Of a DNA stretch of 64,000 nucleotides, positions 53,446-62,457 are shown piece after piece. The stretch spans positions 744,001 through 808,000 of the forward strand of contig NZ_CANDOB010000001.1 of NCBI RefSeq assembly GCF_947387515.1, given 5' to 3'. A program made the translations under genes and the position numbers. The DNA is from Alkalihalobacillus sp. CinArs1. GTDB lineage: Bacteria > Bacillota > Bacilli > Bacillales > Guptibacillaceae. A model generated the notes under the pieces. It ran no database searches. It saw only the letters and a program-made list of their open reading frames with translations, and was not told the origin of the DNA. The first letter of the stretch is position 1. Every line of letters starts with the position of its first letter.

Positions 53446-55551
53446 ATGTCACTTGATGAAAGAAGTACATTTCTATTAACGAAACTCGTAAATGCAACTG
53501 ATCTCGTTACGGTTGATCACGTAACTGAGCAGCTAGGTATTTCAAAGCGAACTGTTCATTATGACTTAAAAAAGATCAACGACTGGTTAGAAGATAACAA
53601 GTTACCGATTATTCAAACACAACAGGGAATGGGCTATTACCTATCCGAACAAACGAAAGAGAACGTTCCTTACTTGATGAAAGAATTAAAAGAATGGCAA
53701 TACCATTACTCACAAACTGAACGTGTTACGTTGATTGGGATTGAACTTCTAACGAATGATAAACCAACCTTCATGAAAGATTTCATGGAGAGAACAAAGG
53801 TGAGTCGCGGAACCGCTTCTAAAGACTTAAAGATCGTTATTCGACTATTAGAAGATGAAGAGCTTGACTTACAGTTCGACCGTGCAACTGGTTATATTGT
53901 TGAAGGAAAAGAAGAGAACAAGCGCAGGTTGTTGAGTCGTTTTCTTACAGAAGTTCTAACGAACAAACAATTAACAGAGATGATGAACGTTGTCTATCCG
54001 CTCGTAAAAAACGAAGAAGAACATATTTACACGAACTTACTTCCAATAAAACAGATCATCATCAATGTCGAGCCAATCCTAAAGGTCGAACTAACGGACG
54101 ATACAATTCAAGTCCTCGCTATACAACTCGTTGTACTCCTTCAACGGTTGAAAGGCGAGCACCGCATTCAACTCGATCCTGATGAAAAAGAGGCCGTCTC
54201 ATCTACAAGAGAGTACGAAGCTGCAACTCGTATTTCAGAGGAATTAGAATCTCAATTCAAACTTTCACTTTCTACCGATGAGATTTGTTTTATTACCATG
54301 CATCTCCTCGGATCTCGGGTGAATTACTCAGAAGTAAGTGCGGTTGGTAACCTAGAAATCGAGAAGCTTAGAGAAGTTGTGAGTGAAATCGTTCATGAAT
54401 TTCAAATCTATGCTTGTATCCTTTTCGAACAACGCAAAGAACTCGAAGAAGCTCTCTTTCTTCATCTTAAGCCAACGTACTACCGATTAAAGTACAACGT
54501 TCCAATCACGAACGAGTTAACAGCATCCGTTCAACAAGAATATCCAGACGTCTTTTCGATTACAAAACGAGCTGTTTGGCCCGTCGAATTGATGACGTCC
54601 AAGAAACTACCAGATGATGAAATCGCGTATCTCGCTATGCACTTTGGTGCATGGATGCAGAAAGAAGAGCTGCCGGGAATAAAGGTTGGAAAAGCGATCA
54701 TTGTTTGTGAGAAGGGAATCGGAACCTCAAACATTTTAAAGGGCCAGTTGGAGAAGCTTTTAACAAATGTTGAGGTCGTCGGAACCGTTTCAAGAAGACA
54801 GTTTATTAACAATCAATATGACATTGATTACGTATTCTCTACTTCTCCAATTCAACATGAATCAGTACCAGTTCTAACGGTCAGTCCAATTTTGACGCAA
54901 CAGGATAAGGAGAAAATCCTTCATTGGATTGAGGAAATCCAGTCGACACCGAACGATTCCAAAGTGCCTACGAGTGATATCGTAATGGAATTAGTAAAAA
55001 AACACGGAACAATACGTGACGAGGAAGCATTGAGGAACGAATTGAATCACCTTTTCGATCCTACACCAACCACCTTATCAATAGAAAGGTTTGAAAGACC
55101 TATGTTAAATGACTTACTGCATGAAGAAACGATTCAATTCGCTACACACACTACAGACTGGAAAGAAGCGATCAAAACAGCTTCATTGCCACTTCTAGCT
55201 AAGGAACAGATTTCTTCATCGTATATTGATGCCATGATCAAGAATGTAGAAGACCTCGGACCATACGTCGTGATTGCTCCAGGTATCGCAATACCACATG
55301 CGCGTCCTGAGGAAGGCGTAAATACAGTAGGCATGAGCTTGCTTCGCTTAGATAAGACGGTTCCTTTTTCTGATAAAGACAAGCACCAAGTAAAACTACT
55401 GATCGTGCTGGCTGCCGTAGATAACGAAACACATCTCAAAGCACTTGCACAGCTTTCAGACTTACTATCTGAACAAGAAAACCTGGATATTATCTATAAC
55501 TCAACTGAGAAAGACGACATTATTAAACTTGTATCAAAATACTCAAATTAA
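53446..55551 (+). CDS. PRD-containing transcription activator with fused PTS EIIA domain
   Basis: Multidomain regulator of 701 residues. N-terminal helix-turn-helix domains (STFLLTKLVNATDLVTVDHVTEQLGISKRTVHYDLKKINDWL) are followed by two PTS regulation domains at about 190-410 (KNEEEHIYTNLLPIKQII, DEICFITMHLLGSRV and YLAMHFGAWMQ carry their histidines). An EIIB-like domain (IIVCEKGIGTSNILKGQLEKLL; Cys in VCEKG) and a C-terminal EIIA domain with the phospho-His in GIAIPHARPEEGV near 625 complete it. The layout is MtlR/LicR-like, and the EIIA resembles the ascorbate/mannitol type. No separate EIIA gene follows the EIIB and EIIC genes, so this domain may also serve transport. ATG at 53446 has GGAG six bases upstream. 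Confidence 0.88.
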   Translation: MSLDERSTFLLTKLVNATDLVTVDHVTEQLGISKRTVHYDLKKINDWLEDNKLPIIQTQQGMGYYLSEQTKENVPYLMKELKEWQYHYSQTERVTLIGIELLTNDKPTFMKDFMERTKVSRGTASKDLKIVIRLLEDEELDLQFDRATGYIVEGKEENKRRLLSRFLTEVLTNKQLTEMMNVVYPLVKNEEEHIYTNLLPIKQIIINVEPILKVELTDDTIQVLAIQLVVLLQRLKGEHRIQLDPDEKEAVSSTREYEAATRISEELESQFKLSLSTDEICFITMHLLGSRVNYSEVSAVGNLEIEKLREVVSEIVHEFQIYACILFEQRKELEEALFLHLKPTYYRLKYNVPITNELTASVQQEYPDVFSITKRAVWPVELMTSKKLPDDEIAYLAMHFGAWMQKEELPGIKVGKAIIVCEKGIGTSNILKGQLEKLLTNVEVVGTVSRRQFINNQYDIDYVFSTSPIQHESVPVLTVSPILTQQDKEKILHWIEEIQSTPNDSKVPTSDIVMELVKKHGTIRDEEALRNELNHLFDPTPTTLSIERFERPMLNDLLHEETIQFATHTTDWKEAIKTASLPLLAKEQISSSYIDAMIKNVEDLGPYVVIAPGIAIPHARPEEGVNTVGMSLLRLDKTVPFSDKDKHQVKLLIVLAAVDNETHLKALAQLSDLLSEQENLDIIYNSTEKDDIIKLVSKYSN

Positions 55552-55566
55552 GGGAGAGACTATCAA

Positions 55567-55842
55567 ATGAAAAAGATTCTAGTAGTATGCGGAAATGGAC
55601 TTGGAAGTAGCTTTATAGTGGAAATGAACGTAAAAAAAATCCTAAATGAACTTGGGATTGAAGCTGAAGTAGATCACACAGACCTCACAACGAGTAAATC
55701 TGAGAACGCTGATTACTTTTTAGGTTCAACTGAGATCGTAGAAAATCTTGAAGACGGTAACCGCAATGTGATCAAACTAAATAACCTTATGGATAAAAAC
55801 GAGCTAAGAACGGCGATCGAAGCAAATCTGAAAGGGGCTTAA
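55567..55842 (+). CDS. ulaB: Ascorbate-type PTS EIIB component
   Basis: Cytoplasmic phosphocarrier of 91 residues. The phosphocysteine loop is VVCGNGLGSSFIVEMNVKKIL near residues 6-26 (Cys8), followed by GIEAEVDHTDLTTS, the characteristic UlaB/SgaB sequence. It follows the PRD regulator by 15 bases and overlaps nothing. The EIIC gene begins two bases later. Ascorbate is the expected substrate; related pentitol-type substrates cannot be excluded. Confidence 0.9.
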   Translation: MKKILVVCGNGLGSSFIVEMNVKKILNELGIEAEVDHTDLTTSKSENADYFLGSTEIVENLEDGNRNVIKLNNLMDKNELRTAIEANLKGA

Positions 55843-55844
55843 TT

Positions 55845-57224
55845 ATGGTCGATCTTATAATGAAGGACATCTTAGGAACACCAGCTATCCTTGTGGGGCT
55901 ATTCGCCCTAATCGGTCTCCTCCTTCAGAAGAAGGACTTCGCGAACGTCATATCTGGTACGCTCAAAACGATCATGGGCTTTGTTATTCTAGGGGCAGGT
56001 GCTACTGTACTAGTAGCCTCCCTCAATAACTTCAGTAGTATGTTCGATCATGCTTTTGCAATCCAAGGTATCATCCCGAACAATGAAGCGATAGTCGCGT
56101 TAGCACAGGAATCATTTGGTGCAGAAACGGCAATGATCATGCTGTTCGGAATGGTTGTAAACATCATCCTAGCACGTGTGACACCATTTAAGTACATCTT
56201 CCTTACAGGCCACCACACGATGTTCATGGCATGTCTTATCGCTGTTATCCTAACAACTGGCGGGTTTAGCGGTATCACGATGATCGTCACAGGATCTGTT
56301 ATTCTTGGATCACTTATGGTCCTTCTTCCTGCTCTTCTTCAACCTTATACAAGAAAAATTACTGGCAGTGATGATTTTGCGATCGGTCACTTCGGTTCGT
56401 TTGGTTACTTCTTAGCAGCAGCTGTTGGAAAAGCAGTAGGAAAGAATTCAAGATCTACTGAAGAAATTAAAGTTCCGAAGACACTAAACTTCCTTAGGGA
56501 CACATCCGTATCTGTCTCATTGACAATGGCGATTCTCTTCATAGTCGTTGCATTCTTTACAGGGCCCTCTTTCATTGAATCAGAGCTAAGCGGGGGAACA
56601 AACTTCCTCGTATTTTCTTTCATGCAAGCACTAACGTTCGCAGCCGGTGTTTACATCATTCTGGCGGGGGTAAGAATGCTTCTATCTGAAATCGTTCCCG
56701 CATTTAAGGGAATTGCAGATAAGGTCGTACCAAATTCCATTCCAGCACTCGATTGCCCATCAGTTTTTCCATTCGCGAACAATGCCGTTATCATCGGGTT
56801 TTTCTTTAGCTTCGTAGCAGGACTTCTTAGCATGTTCATTCTCCCTCTACTCGGACTTAAAGTAATTGTACCTGGCTTGGTTCCACACTTCTTCACAGGC
56901 GCAGCAGCAGGCGTCTTCGGAAATGCAACTGGTGGACGAAAAGGAGCAATCTTTGGATCAATGGCAAATGGAGCCCTTATCAGCTTCTTGCCAGCGCTGC
57001 TTCTTCCAGTACTAGGTTCACTAGGATTCGAAGGAACAACGTTTGGTGACTCTGACTTTGCAGTAGTTGGCATTCTACTCGGTAACTTAATCGAGCTACT
57101 ATCTTCTAAGATTATGTTCCTCATTATTATTGGTGGATTACTAACCGCTATTTTCGTAGGTGCTGCACAAATGAAACGTAAAAAAGAACAAAACAATACA
57201 GATGAAACACAAGAAGCAGTTTAG
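55845..57224 (+). CDS. ulaA: Ascorbate-type PTS EIIC permease
   Basis: Membrane permease of 459 residues with about 11 helices. DILGTPAILVGLFALIGLLLQKK and TLKTIMGFVILGAGATVLVASLNNFSSMFDHAF open the protein; FLTGHHTMFMACLIA, GHFGSFGYFLAAAVGK and VPHFFTGAAAGVFGNATGGRKGAIFGS are SgaT/UlaA landmarks. It completes a regulator-EIIB-EIIC operon closed by a terminator. The downstream catabolic genes of E. coli (ulaDEF) are absent here, so ascorbate-6-phosphate metabolism, if that is the substrate, must be encoded elsewhere. Confidence 0.92.
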   Translation: MVDLIMKDILGTPAILVGLFALIGLLLQKKDFANVISGTLKTIMGFVILGAGATVLVASLNNFSSMFDHAFAIQGIIPNNEAIVALAQESFGAETAMIMLFGMVVNIILARVTPFKYIFLTGHHTMFMACLIAVILTTGGFSGITMIVTGSVILGSLMVLLPALLQPYTRKITGSDDFAIGHFGSFGYFLAAAVGKAVGKNSRSTEEIKVPKTLNFLRDTSVSVSLTMAILFIVVAFFTGPSFIESELSGGTNFLVFSFMQALTFAAGVYIILAGVRMLLSEIVPAFKGIADKVVPNSIPALDCPSVFPFANNAVIIGFFFSFVAGLLSMFILPLLGLKVIVPGLVPHFFTGAAAGVFGNATGGRKGAIFGSMANGALISFLPALLLPVLGSLGFEGTTFGDSDFAVVGILLGNLIELLSSKIMFLIIIGGLLTAIFVGAAQMKRKKEQNNTDETQEAV

Positions 57225-57228
57225 TATA

Positions 57229-57261
57229 AAAAGGCAACCTCATAGTAGGTTGCTTTTTTTC
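57229..57261 (+). terminator. Terminator after the ula-type PTS operon
   Basis: AAGGCAACCT and AGGTTGCTT pair with a 6-base loop, followed by TTTTTTTC. Confidence 0.9.
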
Positions 57262-57368
57262 TATGGTCTTTACATTATAATTTGAAAGAATTTTCCTTTT
57301 TTAGTTTCCCTATACACTTGGCTACGCGGTATAATTACAATAGTAAGTTATAAGAGGAGGAGATTCGT

Positions 57369-58648
57369 ATGTTTTGTCCTAATTGCGGGACTAAAAACAC
57401 AGAACATGCTCGGTTTTGTATTCAATGCGGTCACTCTTATACGAATAAGCAGAAAAAAAGCAAATGGTTGTTTACTAGTATGCTAATCATTGTTCTTCTG
57501 ATGAGCGGTGGATTAATTTATCATTTCGTTCTTAATAACACACGAACTGAAGAAATTTTAGGGAAAGAAGAGATTCAATCTCAAACTGATGTTGAAGCAA
57601 ATGCTCCTCAATCAGAGGAACAAACGGCAGCTAAAAAGGATACCGAAAAAGAAACGACTACTGTGGATAAGGAAGAAAAGAATTCTACTGTTCAAAAGGC
57701 TCCTCAAGTAAAACCATCCACTCAACCAACGCTCATGTTGTAGCAGGTTTCGTTCATGTTATCGTAAGAGACCAGAATGGCCGAGAAATGAATGGTCAGG
57801 TAATAGGGATATCCAATCAATATGATGTAGCATTAATTAAAACCGATACCTTAGCAGGTACACCTCCTTTAGAACTCGAAATGCAAGAATCGGAAGTAGG
57901 AACAGAAGTGATTGCACTCGGAAGTCCTCGCGGGTTAGAAAACACTGCATCAATCGGGTACTTAACAGGACTCGACCGCTCATTCGTTACAGAATTTCAA
58001 TACGAAAACGTGTATCAAATCGATGCGCAAGTCTCACCAGGAAGCAGCGGCGGTCCATTATTGGATGGGAAGACCGGAAAAGTAATCGGAATTAACTCCG
58101 CTTTATTAACGAGCGATACATCCATTGCTTTCTCTATCCCTATGTATACGATGACCGAGTTACTAGAAAGCTGGTCTAACTCACCAATGAATGAGAGTCA
58201 AGTTGCTAACACGTTTTATTTTTACAATGAGTTCGATACCTATGAAGAATATGAATACGATAATGAAGCGGAGAATCATCCGATCGTTTTTGATGAGGAA
58301 AGTTTATCAAATTTCATCGTCAATTTCCGAGCGAGTTATGAAGTGGCACTGCAATATGAAGACTTCAGTTTTATACAAGACTTTTTGCTGTATGACAGCG
58401 AAGCGTATTATGAACTTGCAGACTATCTAGATGAAATAACTGGAAAAGGAATGGCCTTCAACTTCACCTCAAATCAAGTAACGAACATTGACTCACAATC
58501 CGATCGAGCCATTGTTAGCACCTTCGAAACATTCGACTTTATGAACGCCGCAGGTGAATGGAGCGTTTACGAACGAATAAAAGATTATACCGTCGTTACA
58601 GATGAATATGGGAATTATAAAATTGCATATATTGAAATTTATCAATAG
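57369..58648 (+). pseudogene. Zinc-ribbon/trypsin-like serine protease gene disrupted by frameshift and deletion
   Basis: Two collinear parts in different frames. Part 1 (57369-57743) encodes a zinc ribbon (FCPNCGTKNTEHARFCIQCG), a membrane helix (WLFTSMLIIVLLMSGGLIYHFVL) and an acidic linker, ending at TAG. Part 2 resumes one base back: frame +2 from 57671 contains STNAHVVAGFVHVIVRDQNG, where TNAHVV is the catalytic His motif, then QYDVALIK (Asp), SPGSSGGPLL (Ser) and a C-terminal NTF2-like domain to 58648. The GSGF strand that normally precedes the His motif in such HtrA-like proteins is missing, so a deletion near 57700-57740 as well as a -1 shift is likely. AGGAGGAG precedes ATG 57369 and a TATAAT box is at 57330. 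Confidence 0.8.
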
Positions 58649-58662
58649 AATTCCCATATCCT

Positions 58663-58699
58663 AAAACACACATCCTTCGATAAAGGATGTGTGTTTTTG
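58663..58699. terminator. Bidirectional terminator between the protease remnant and glycerate kinase
   Basis: AACACACATCCTT and AAGGATGTGTGTT form a 13-bp stem, with TTTTTG on the plus side and TTTTAG on the minus side. It serves both converging transcripts. Confidence 0.85.
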
Positions 58700-59815
58700 T
58701 TATTTTTCAGAAACTTGTCGACTCGACTTCCAAATCCGGACTACCTGCTCTGCACTATAAGCAAGCTGAGACTTCGTAATTTCTGGATCAATAGCATGCT
58801 CTAGTGTGTGACATCCTTGCTGAATTGAAACAACAGAGGTTAGTTTTTCATATAGATTATCCACTGGTTCAACGACGTGCCCTGCTAATGCAAAGCATGG
58901 GATCTTATGCTTATAAGCTAGACCTCCTACTCCTGCAGGAACTTTTCCATAAGCTGTTTGTCGGTCGATTTGGCCCTCTCCAGTAAAGATAACGTTAGCT
59001 TTTTTCAGCTTTTCTTCTACTTTTAGATGATCCAGCATCCACTCGATACCAGCTACCCTAGTTGCGCCAAGCGAGTAGAGCGCTCCACCGATGCCGCCAG
59101 CACCTCCTGCTCCTTTTTCTTGCCCTGAAATAGAAAGAAGTGTTGCTGCTTTACGAAGGGCAGCATCATAAACTGGAACATCTGATTTCTTCATCCCTTT
59201 TTGTGGACCAAACACATAAGCCGCTCCCAGCTCACCGTGATATGGATTATCAACATCCGTTACTAAATAGAGATTAGCCTTGACTCTTTGTGTACTACGT
59301 TGAATTGAAGTTGTATGAAGAAGTGGATTATGGGTGGACGGTAGCTCATTATTTGAACTGTCAAAGCATTTGACCCCAAGTGCTTGAAGCATTCCAAGCC
59401 CTCCATCCGTCGTCCCTGTCCCTCCAAGAAAGACGTAGATATCTTTGCTACCTTTCTTCTCTGCATCCAAAATCAGCTCGCCAATCCCGTAGCTCGTTAA
59501 CCTGTACGGCACTAATTCCTCCGCATCGATTAAATGCAACCCTACCGCTTCAGCTGATTCAATGTAAGCAGCCTTATTCGTTCGATAGTAGCGTGCCTCT
59601 CGCTTCTTACCATCAAGTTGGTGAATCACGACCGTTTCAAACTGCCCTGGAAGAGAACTGATCGCCTCTAACGACCCCTCTCCTCCATCAGCAATCGGGA
59701 TGACGTCAACGAAACTATCTGGGAACACTCGATGAACCCCAACTTTTACTGCCTCACCAGCTTCCTTTGAAGAAAGAGAACCTTTAAACGAATCCATTGC
59801 AACCAGTACGTTCAT
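58700..59815 (-). CDS. glxK: Glycerate kinase
   Basis: Glycerate kinase of 371 residues (GlxK/GarK family, forming 2-phosphoglycerate). The N-terminus NVLVAMDSFKGSLSSKEAG and the blocks PIADGGEGSLEAI, FLGGTGTTDGGLGMLQALG and IFTGEGQIDRQTAYGKVPAGVGGLA are characteristic. ATG at 59815 is preferred, with GAGGG seven bases upstream; an ATG one codon before is possible. It is the last gene of the mannosylglycerate operon and begins 10 bases after the mannosidase stop. Glycerate released by that enzyme is its natural substrate. Confidence 0.94.
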   Translation of the reverse strand: MNVLVAMDSFKGSLSSKEAGEAVKVGVHRVFPDSFVDVIPIADGGEGSLEAISSLPGQFETVVIHQLDGKKREARYYRTNKAAYIESAEAVGLHLIDAEELVPYRLTSYGIGELILDAEKKGSKDIYVFLGGTGTTDGGLGMLQALGVKCFDSSNNELPSTHNPLLHTTSIQRSTQRVKANLYLVTDVDNPYHGELGAAYVFGPQKGMKKSDVPVYDAALRKAATLLSISGQEKGAGGAGGIGGALYSLGATRVAGIEWMLDHLKVEEKLKKANVIFTGEGQIDRQTAYGKVPAGVGGLAYKHKIPCFALAGHVVEPVDNLYEKLTSVVSIQQGCHTLEHAIDPEITKSQLAYSAEQVVRIWKSSRQVSEK

Positions 59816-59825
59816 CATCTCACCC

Positions 59826-62435
59826 TCACTGAACCAAATAGCTTTTCACCTGACTTGGTGAGAGTTGTAGTTCCGTTGTTCCTCTGCCCTTTTTCACTTC
59901 ATTTAGGTTAACTTCTTCTACTTTTGTGAGCGAAGGATGCTCGAGCTTGAGCGTCTGATCATTCCGTGTAGGATTATAGTAACGCAAAATCAACGCTTCC
60001 TCGGATTCTGCCTTTTTCAATGTACTCATCACGAGATCACTTTCTTCGAAGCTAAACAAGCTATACTCTGAAGGTACACGAACATCCTCTTGATTTAGCT
60101 TCATCGCATTATGCGGAATCTTGTTATAAGAAACAAAAGGACTTAAATAGCGTTTCACGAGATGTGCTACTTTCGATTCATCTCGATTGCCTTTCGCATA
60201 AGCAAAACCAAACTCAAACTGATACGTACCTAGCATTTGAGAGTCTGGTGTTGGAAGTTTGATCCCTGATGGACGACCTGGTCTTCGAACAAGGTTCTCT
60301 TTACCTAGCACACCTACACAGCGGAAAAGTGTCAGCGCAATGGTATCAAACCGCTCGCCTATAATCTCATATTCTCTGACGCTCTTAGTCATTACGATCG
60401 CGGTGTCTTCTTGACTTTCTAAGCCTACGTAGCTAAGGAATGGATAAATCGCATCTGGTCGCTCATCCCAGCCTTCTCTTTCCCAAACGTCCATCCCCTC
60501 ATCGATGACGTTCCTCTCGATCGTTCCAAACTGCTGGTCAGCGAAAGAAAAGGAGCTCGCGATTCCAGTTGGAATGAGAACGCGGATACGATGATCACTT
60601 GCCGTGTTCGTAACGTTACACGTCACTTCGATCGCTTTTCCTTCTACTGGGATCTTAAGGTCAAAGGTGAATGATAACGTCGTCCATTCACGACCCGCTT
60701 TTTTTCTAGTCTCTAGATTAGCTGGTACGTTCCACTCATAAGAAATCTGAGCAAGGTACGCCTCTTTTGTTGTTTGTACACGAACTTCTGCATCAGATAC
60801 TTTATGACGACTAAATTGAGCTTTTTCCTCTTCTAAAGGTGAAAAGTCATATTCGTCCCCATCATCACCGAGGTTTTCAAGGTTCAGTACACCGTCATGT
60901 GTTTTCTGAGACTGCTTATCTTTGATCGTTAGCGTTCCATTGTTTTCGAAATGGATCACATAGGCTTCTGTTTCGACGACTCGATACCTCTCACTAGGTA
61001 ATACAGATTGAATATCCTCATCTTCCACAACCGTATACGTACGGTATCCGATTCCCGGTAAGTTTGGCTTTACTTGAATCGTATATTTGATAAAAGGATC
61101 ATAGTTTCCATAGTGAACGATTTGACGGTCGATCAAGCCAGGGTCCACGATCTCTTTTGAAAGAATCTCATATGATAAAATTTCTCCATGGTCATCGATC
61201 AGTTTGAAGCCTTCAAATTTCGTCGTAATCGCAGTTGTATAAACTTCTTCACGCTGTTCAGGTAATAAGTTGAATAATACAAGACGATCGTCCGTTTTCT
61301 CTGTATCGATGTGATCCGCGATCTTCCGTTTGTAGAAATCGATCAAGCGATCCGTGCGCTCTTCTGCATTTTGAAAACGTCCCATGATTTCAGCATGAAC
61401 TTTGTCAGAACAGCAGCATCCGATACTATCATGTGCATGATTTTTCATGATTTCTTTCCAAATCGGCTCGATCAACCCGTGGTGGTACTCAAATCCTAGT
61501 TTGTATGCTAGAGACGCTAATGGCTCTAGATGATTCGTTAATTTATTCTCAATGCGCGTGTTTGCAGCTTTAATGTCTGCGCGAGTCGAATAAATGCTTC
61601 GATGGACACGCTGATACTTCCCGTGAAGAAATTCGCCGTAAATTTCATCGAGCCCTTCGCTTTTCTCGATCTTCTCTAGTAAGTCTTCATAGCGGCTTAA
61701 GAAAAACTCTCTTTCTGGATAAAGCTTTTCTAACTTAGAGATCACATCATATATATTTTGCTGGATCGGCATCTGATCATGTCCGTTAGGAAGAAGCACA
61801 TCTTCTCCAGTAGCCCCGCGGTCTAATACTTTAAAGTACTTATCCATTCTCGTTTGCAATGCTTCCTCTTCTTCTGGAAGATATTTTCCAATTGCGTATC
61901 CGAGCGGCATCAGCTGTACAAGGACTTTAGAGCCCCCTGGTGCTGTCCAATAAAATTCCGTCTTATCCGTACCGTGACGTTCAGATGTTCCTCTCCAGAA
62001 TATCGAATACTTAATATCGAACCCATTCAATATTTGCGGCATTTGAGCTGATTGCCCAAATGAATCTGGAAGGTAGCCGATCTTCATTGGCTCACCAAAT
62101 TCCTTGGAATCTTTCATTCCATAATAAAGGTTTCGTACGATTGATTCTCCTCCAACGACCATTTCATCCGTTTGCGTATACCACGGGCCAATAATCAATT
62201 TACCTGCTTGAATGAGGCGTTTGACGCGGTCTCGTTGGTCAGGACGAATCTCAAAGAAGTCTTCTAGAATTGCGGTTTGTCCATCCAATACATAGTAAGG
62301 ATAGTCTGGATCGGTTTCGAGCCTTGTTAAAATTTCTTCCATATTGTTAACGAGTAAAATACGTGATTCTTCCGTTGAGAAATACCATTCTCTGTCCCAG
62401 TGCATATGTGGGACGATGTGTACGTTCGCTGCCAT
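59826..62435 (-). CDS. mngB: GH38 alpha-mannosidase, mannosylglycerate hydrolase-like
   Basis: Glycoside hydrolase family 38 enzyme of 869 residues, matching E. coli MngB in length. The N-terminus HIVPHMHWDREWYFSTEESR contains the HxD metal motif (His10, Asp14 region); GYLPDSFGQSAQMPQIL holds the catalytic nucleophile Asp near 136. The NHAHDSIGCCCSDKVH segment is the HDSIGCC metal/ligand motif. MngB cleaves 6-phospho-mannosylglycerate to mannose-6-phosphate and glycerate. It sits between the PTS permease and glycerate kinase genes with 22- and 10-base gaps; ATG follows GAGGTGAAG. Confidence 0.92.
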   Translation of the reverse strand: MAANVHIVPHMHWDREWYFSTEESRILLVNNMEEILTRLETDPDYPYYVLDGQTAILEDFFEIRPDQRDRVKRLIQAGKLIIGPWYTQTDEMVVGGESIVRNLYYGMKDSKEFGEPMKIGYLPDSFGQSAQMPQILNGFDIKYSIFWRGTSERHGTDKTEFYWTAPGGSKVLVQLMPLGYAIGKYLPEEEEALQTRMDKYFKVLDRGATGEDVLLPNGHDQMPIQQNIYDVISKLEKLYPEREFFLSRYEDLLEKIEKSEGLDEIYGEFLHGKYQRVHRSIYSTRADIKAANTRIENKLTNHLEPLASLAYKLGFEYHHGLIEPIWKEIMKNHAHDSIGCCCSDKVHAEIMGRFQNAEERTDRLIDFYKRKIADHIDTEKTDDRLVLFNLLPEQREEVYTTAITTKFEGFKLIDDHGEILSYEILSKEIVDPGLIDRQIVHYGNYDPFIKYTIQVKPNLPGIGYRTYTVVEDEDIQSVLPSERYRVVETEAYVIHFENNGTLTIKDKQSQKTHDGVLNLENLGDDGDEYDFSPLEEEKAQFSRHKVSDAEVRVQTTKEAYLAQISYEWNVPANLETRKKAGREWTTLSFTFDLKIPVEGKAIEVTCNVTNTASDHRIRVLIPTGIASSFSFADQQFGTIERNVIDEGMDVWEREGWDERPDAIYPFLSYVGLESQEDTAIVMTKSVREYEIIGERFDTIALTLFRCVGVLGKENLVRRPGRPSGIKLPTPDSQMLGTYQFEFGFAYAKGNRDESKVAHLVKRYLSPFVSYNKIPHNAMKLNQEDVRVPSEYSLFSFEESDLVMSTLKKAESEEALILRYYNPTRNDQTLKLEHPSLTKVEEVNLNEVKKGRGTTELQLSPSQVKSYLVQ

Positions 62436-62457
62436 GCTGCTTCACCTCGTTTAAAAA

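Noticed and set aside
56651-57196. Minus-strand open frame of 181 codons opposite the EIIC gene
   Set aside because: It is a shadow of the strongly conserved EIIC reading frame, with no ribosome site.
57369-58648. Programmed -1 frameshift joining the zinc-ribbon and protease parts
   Set aside because: No X-XXY-YYZ slippery heptamer lies in the allowed interval (57671-57740), and the missing GSGF segment points to deletion instead.
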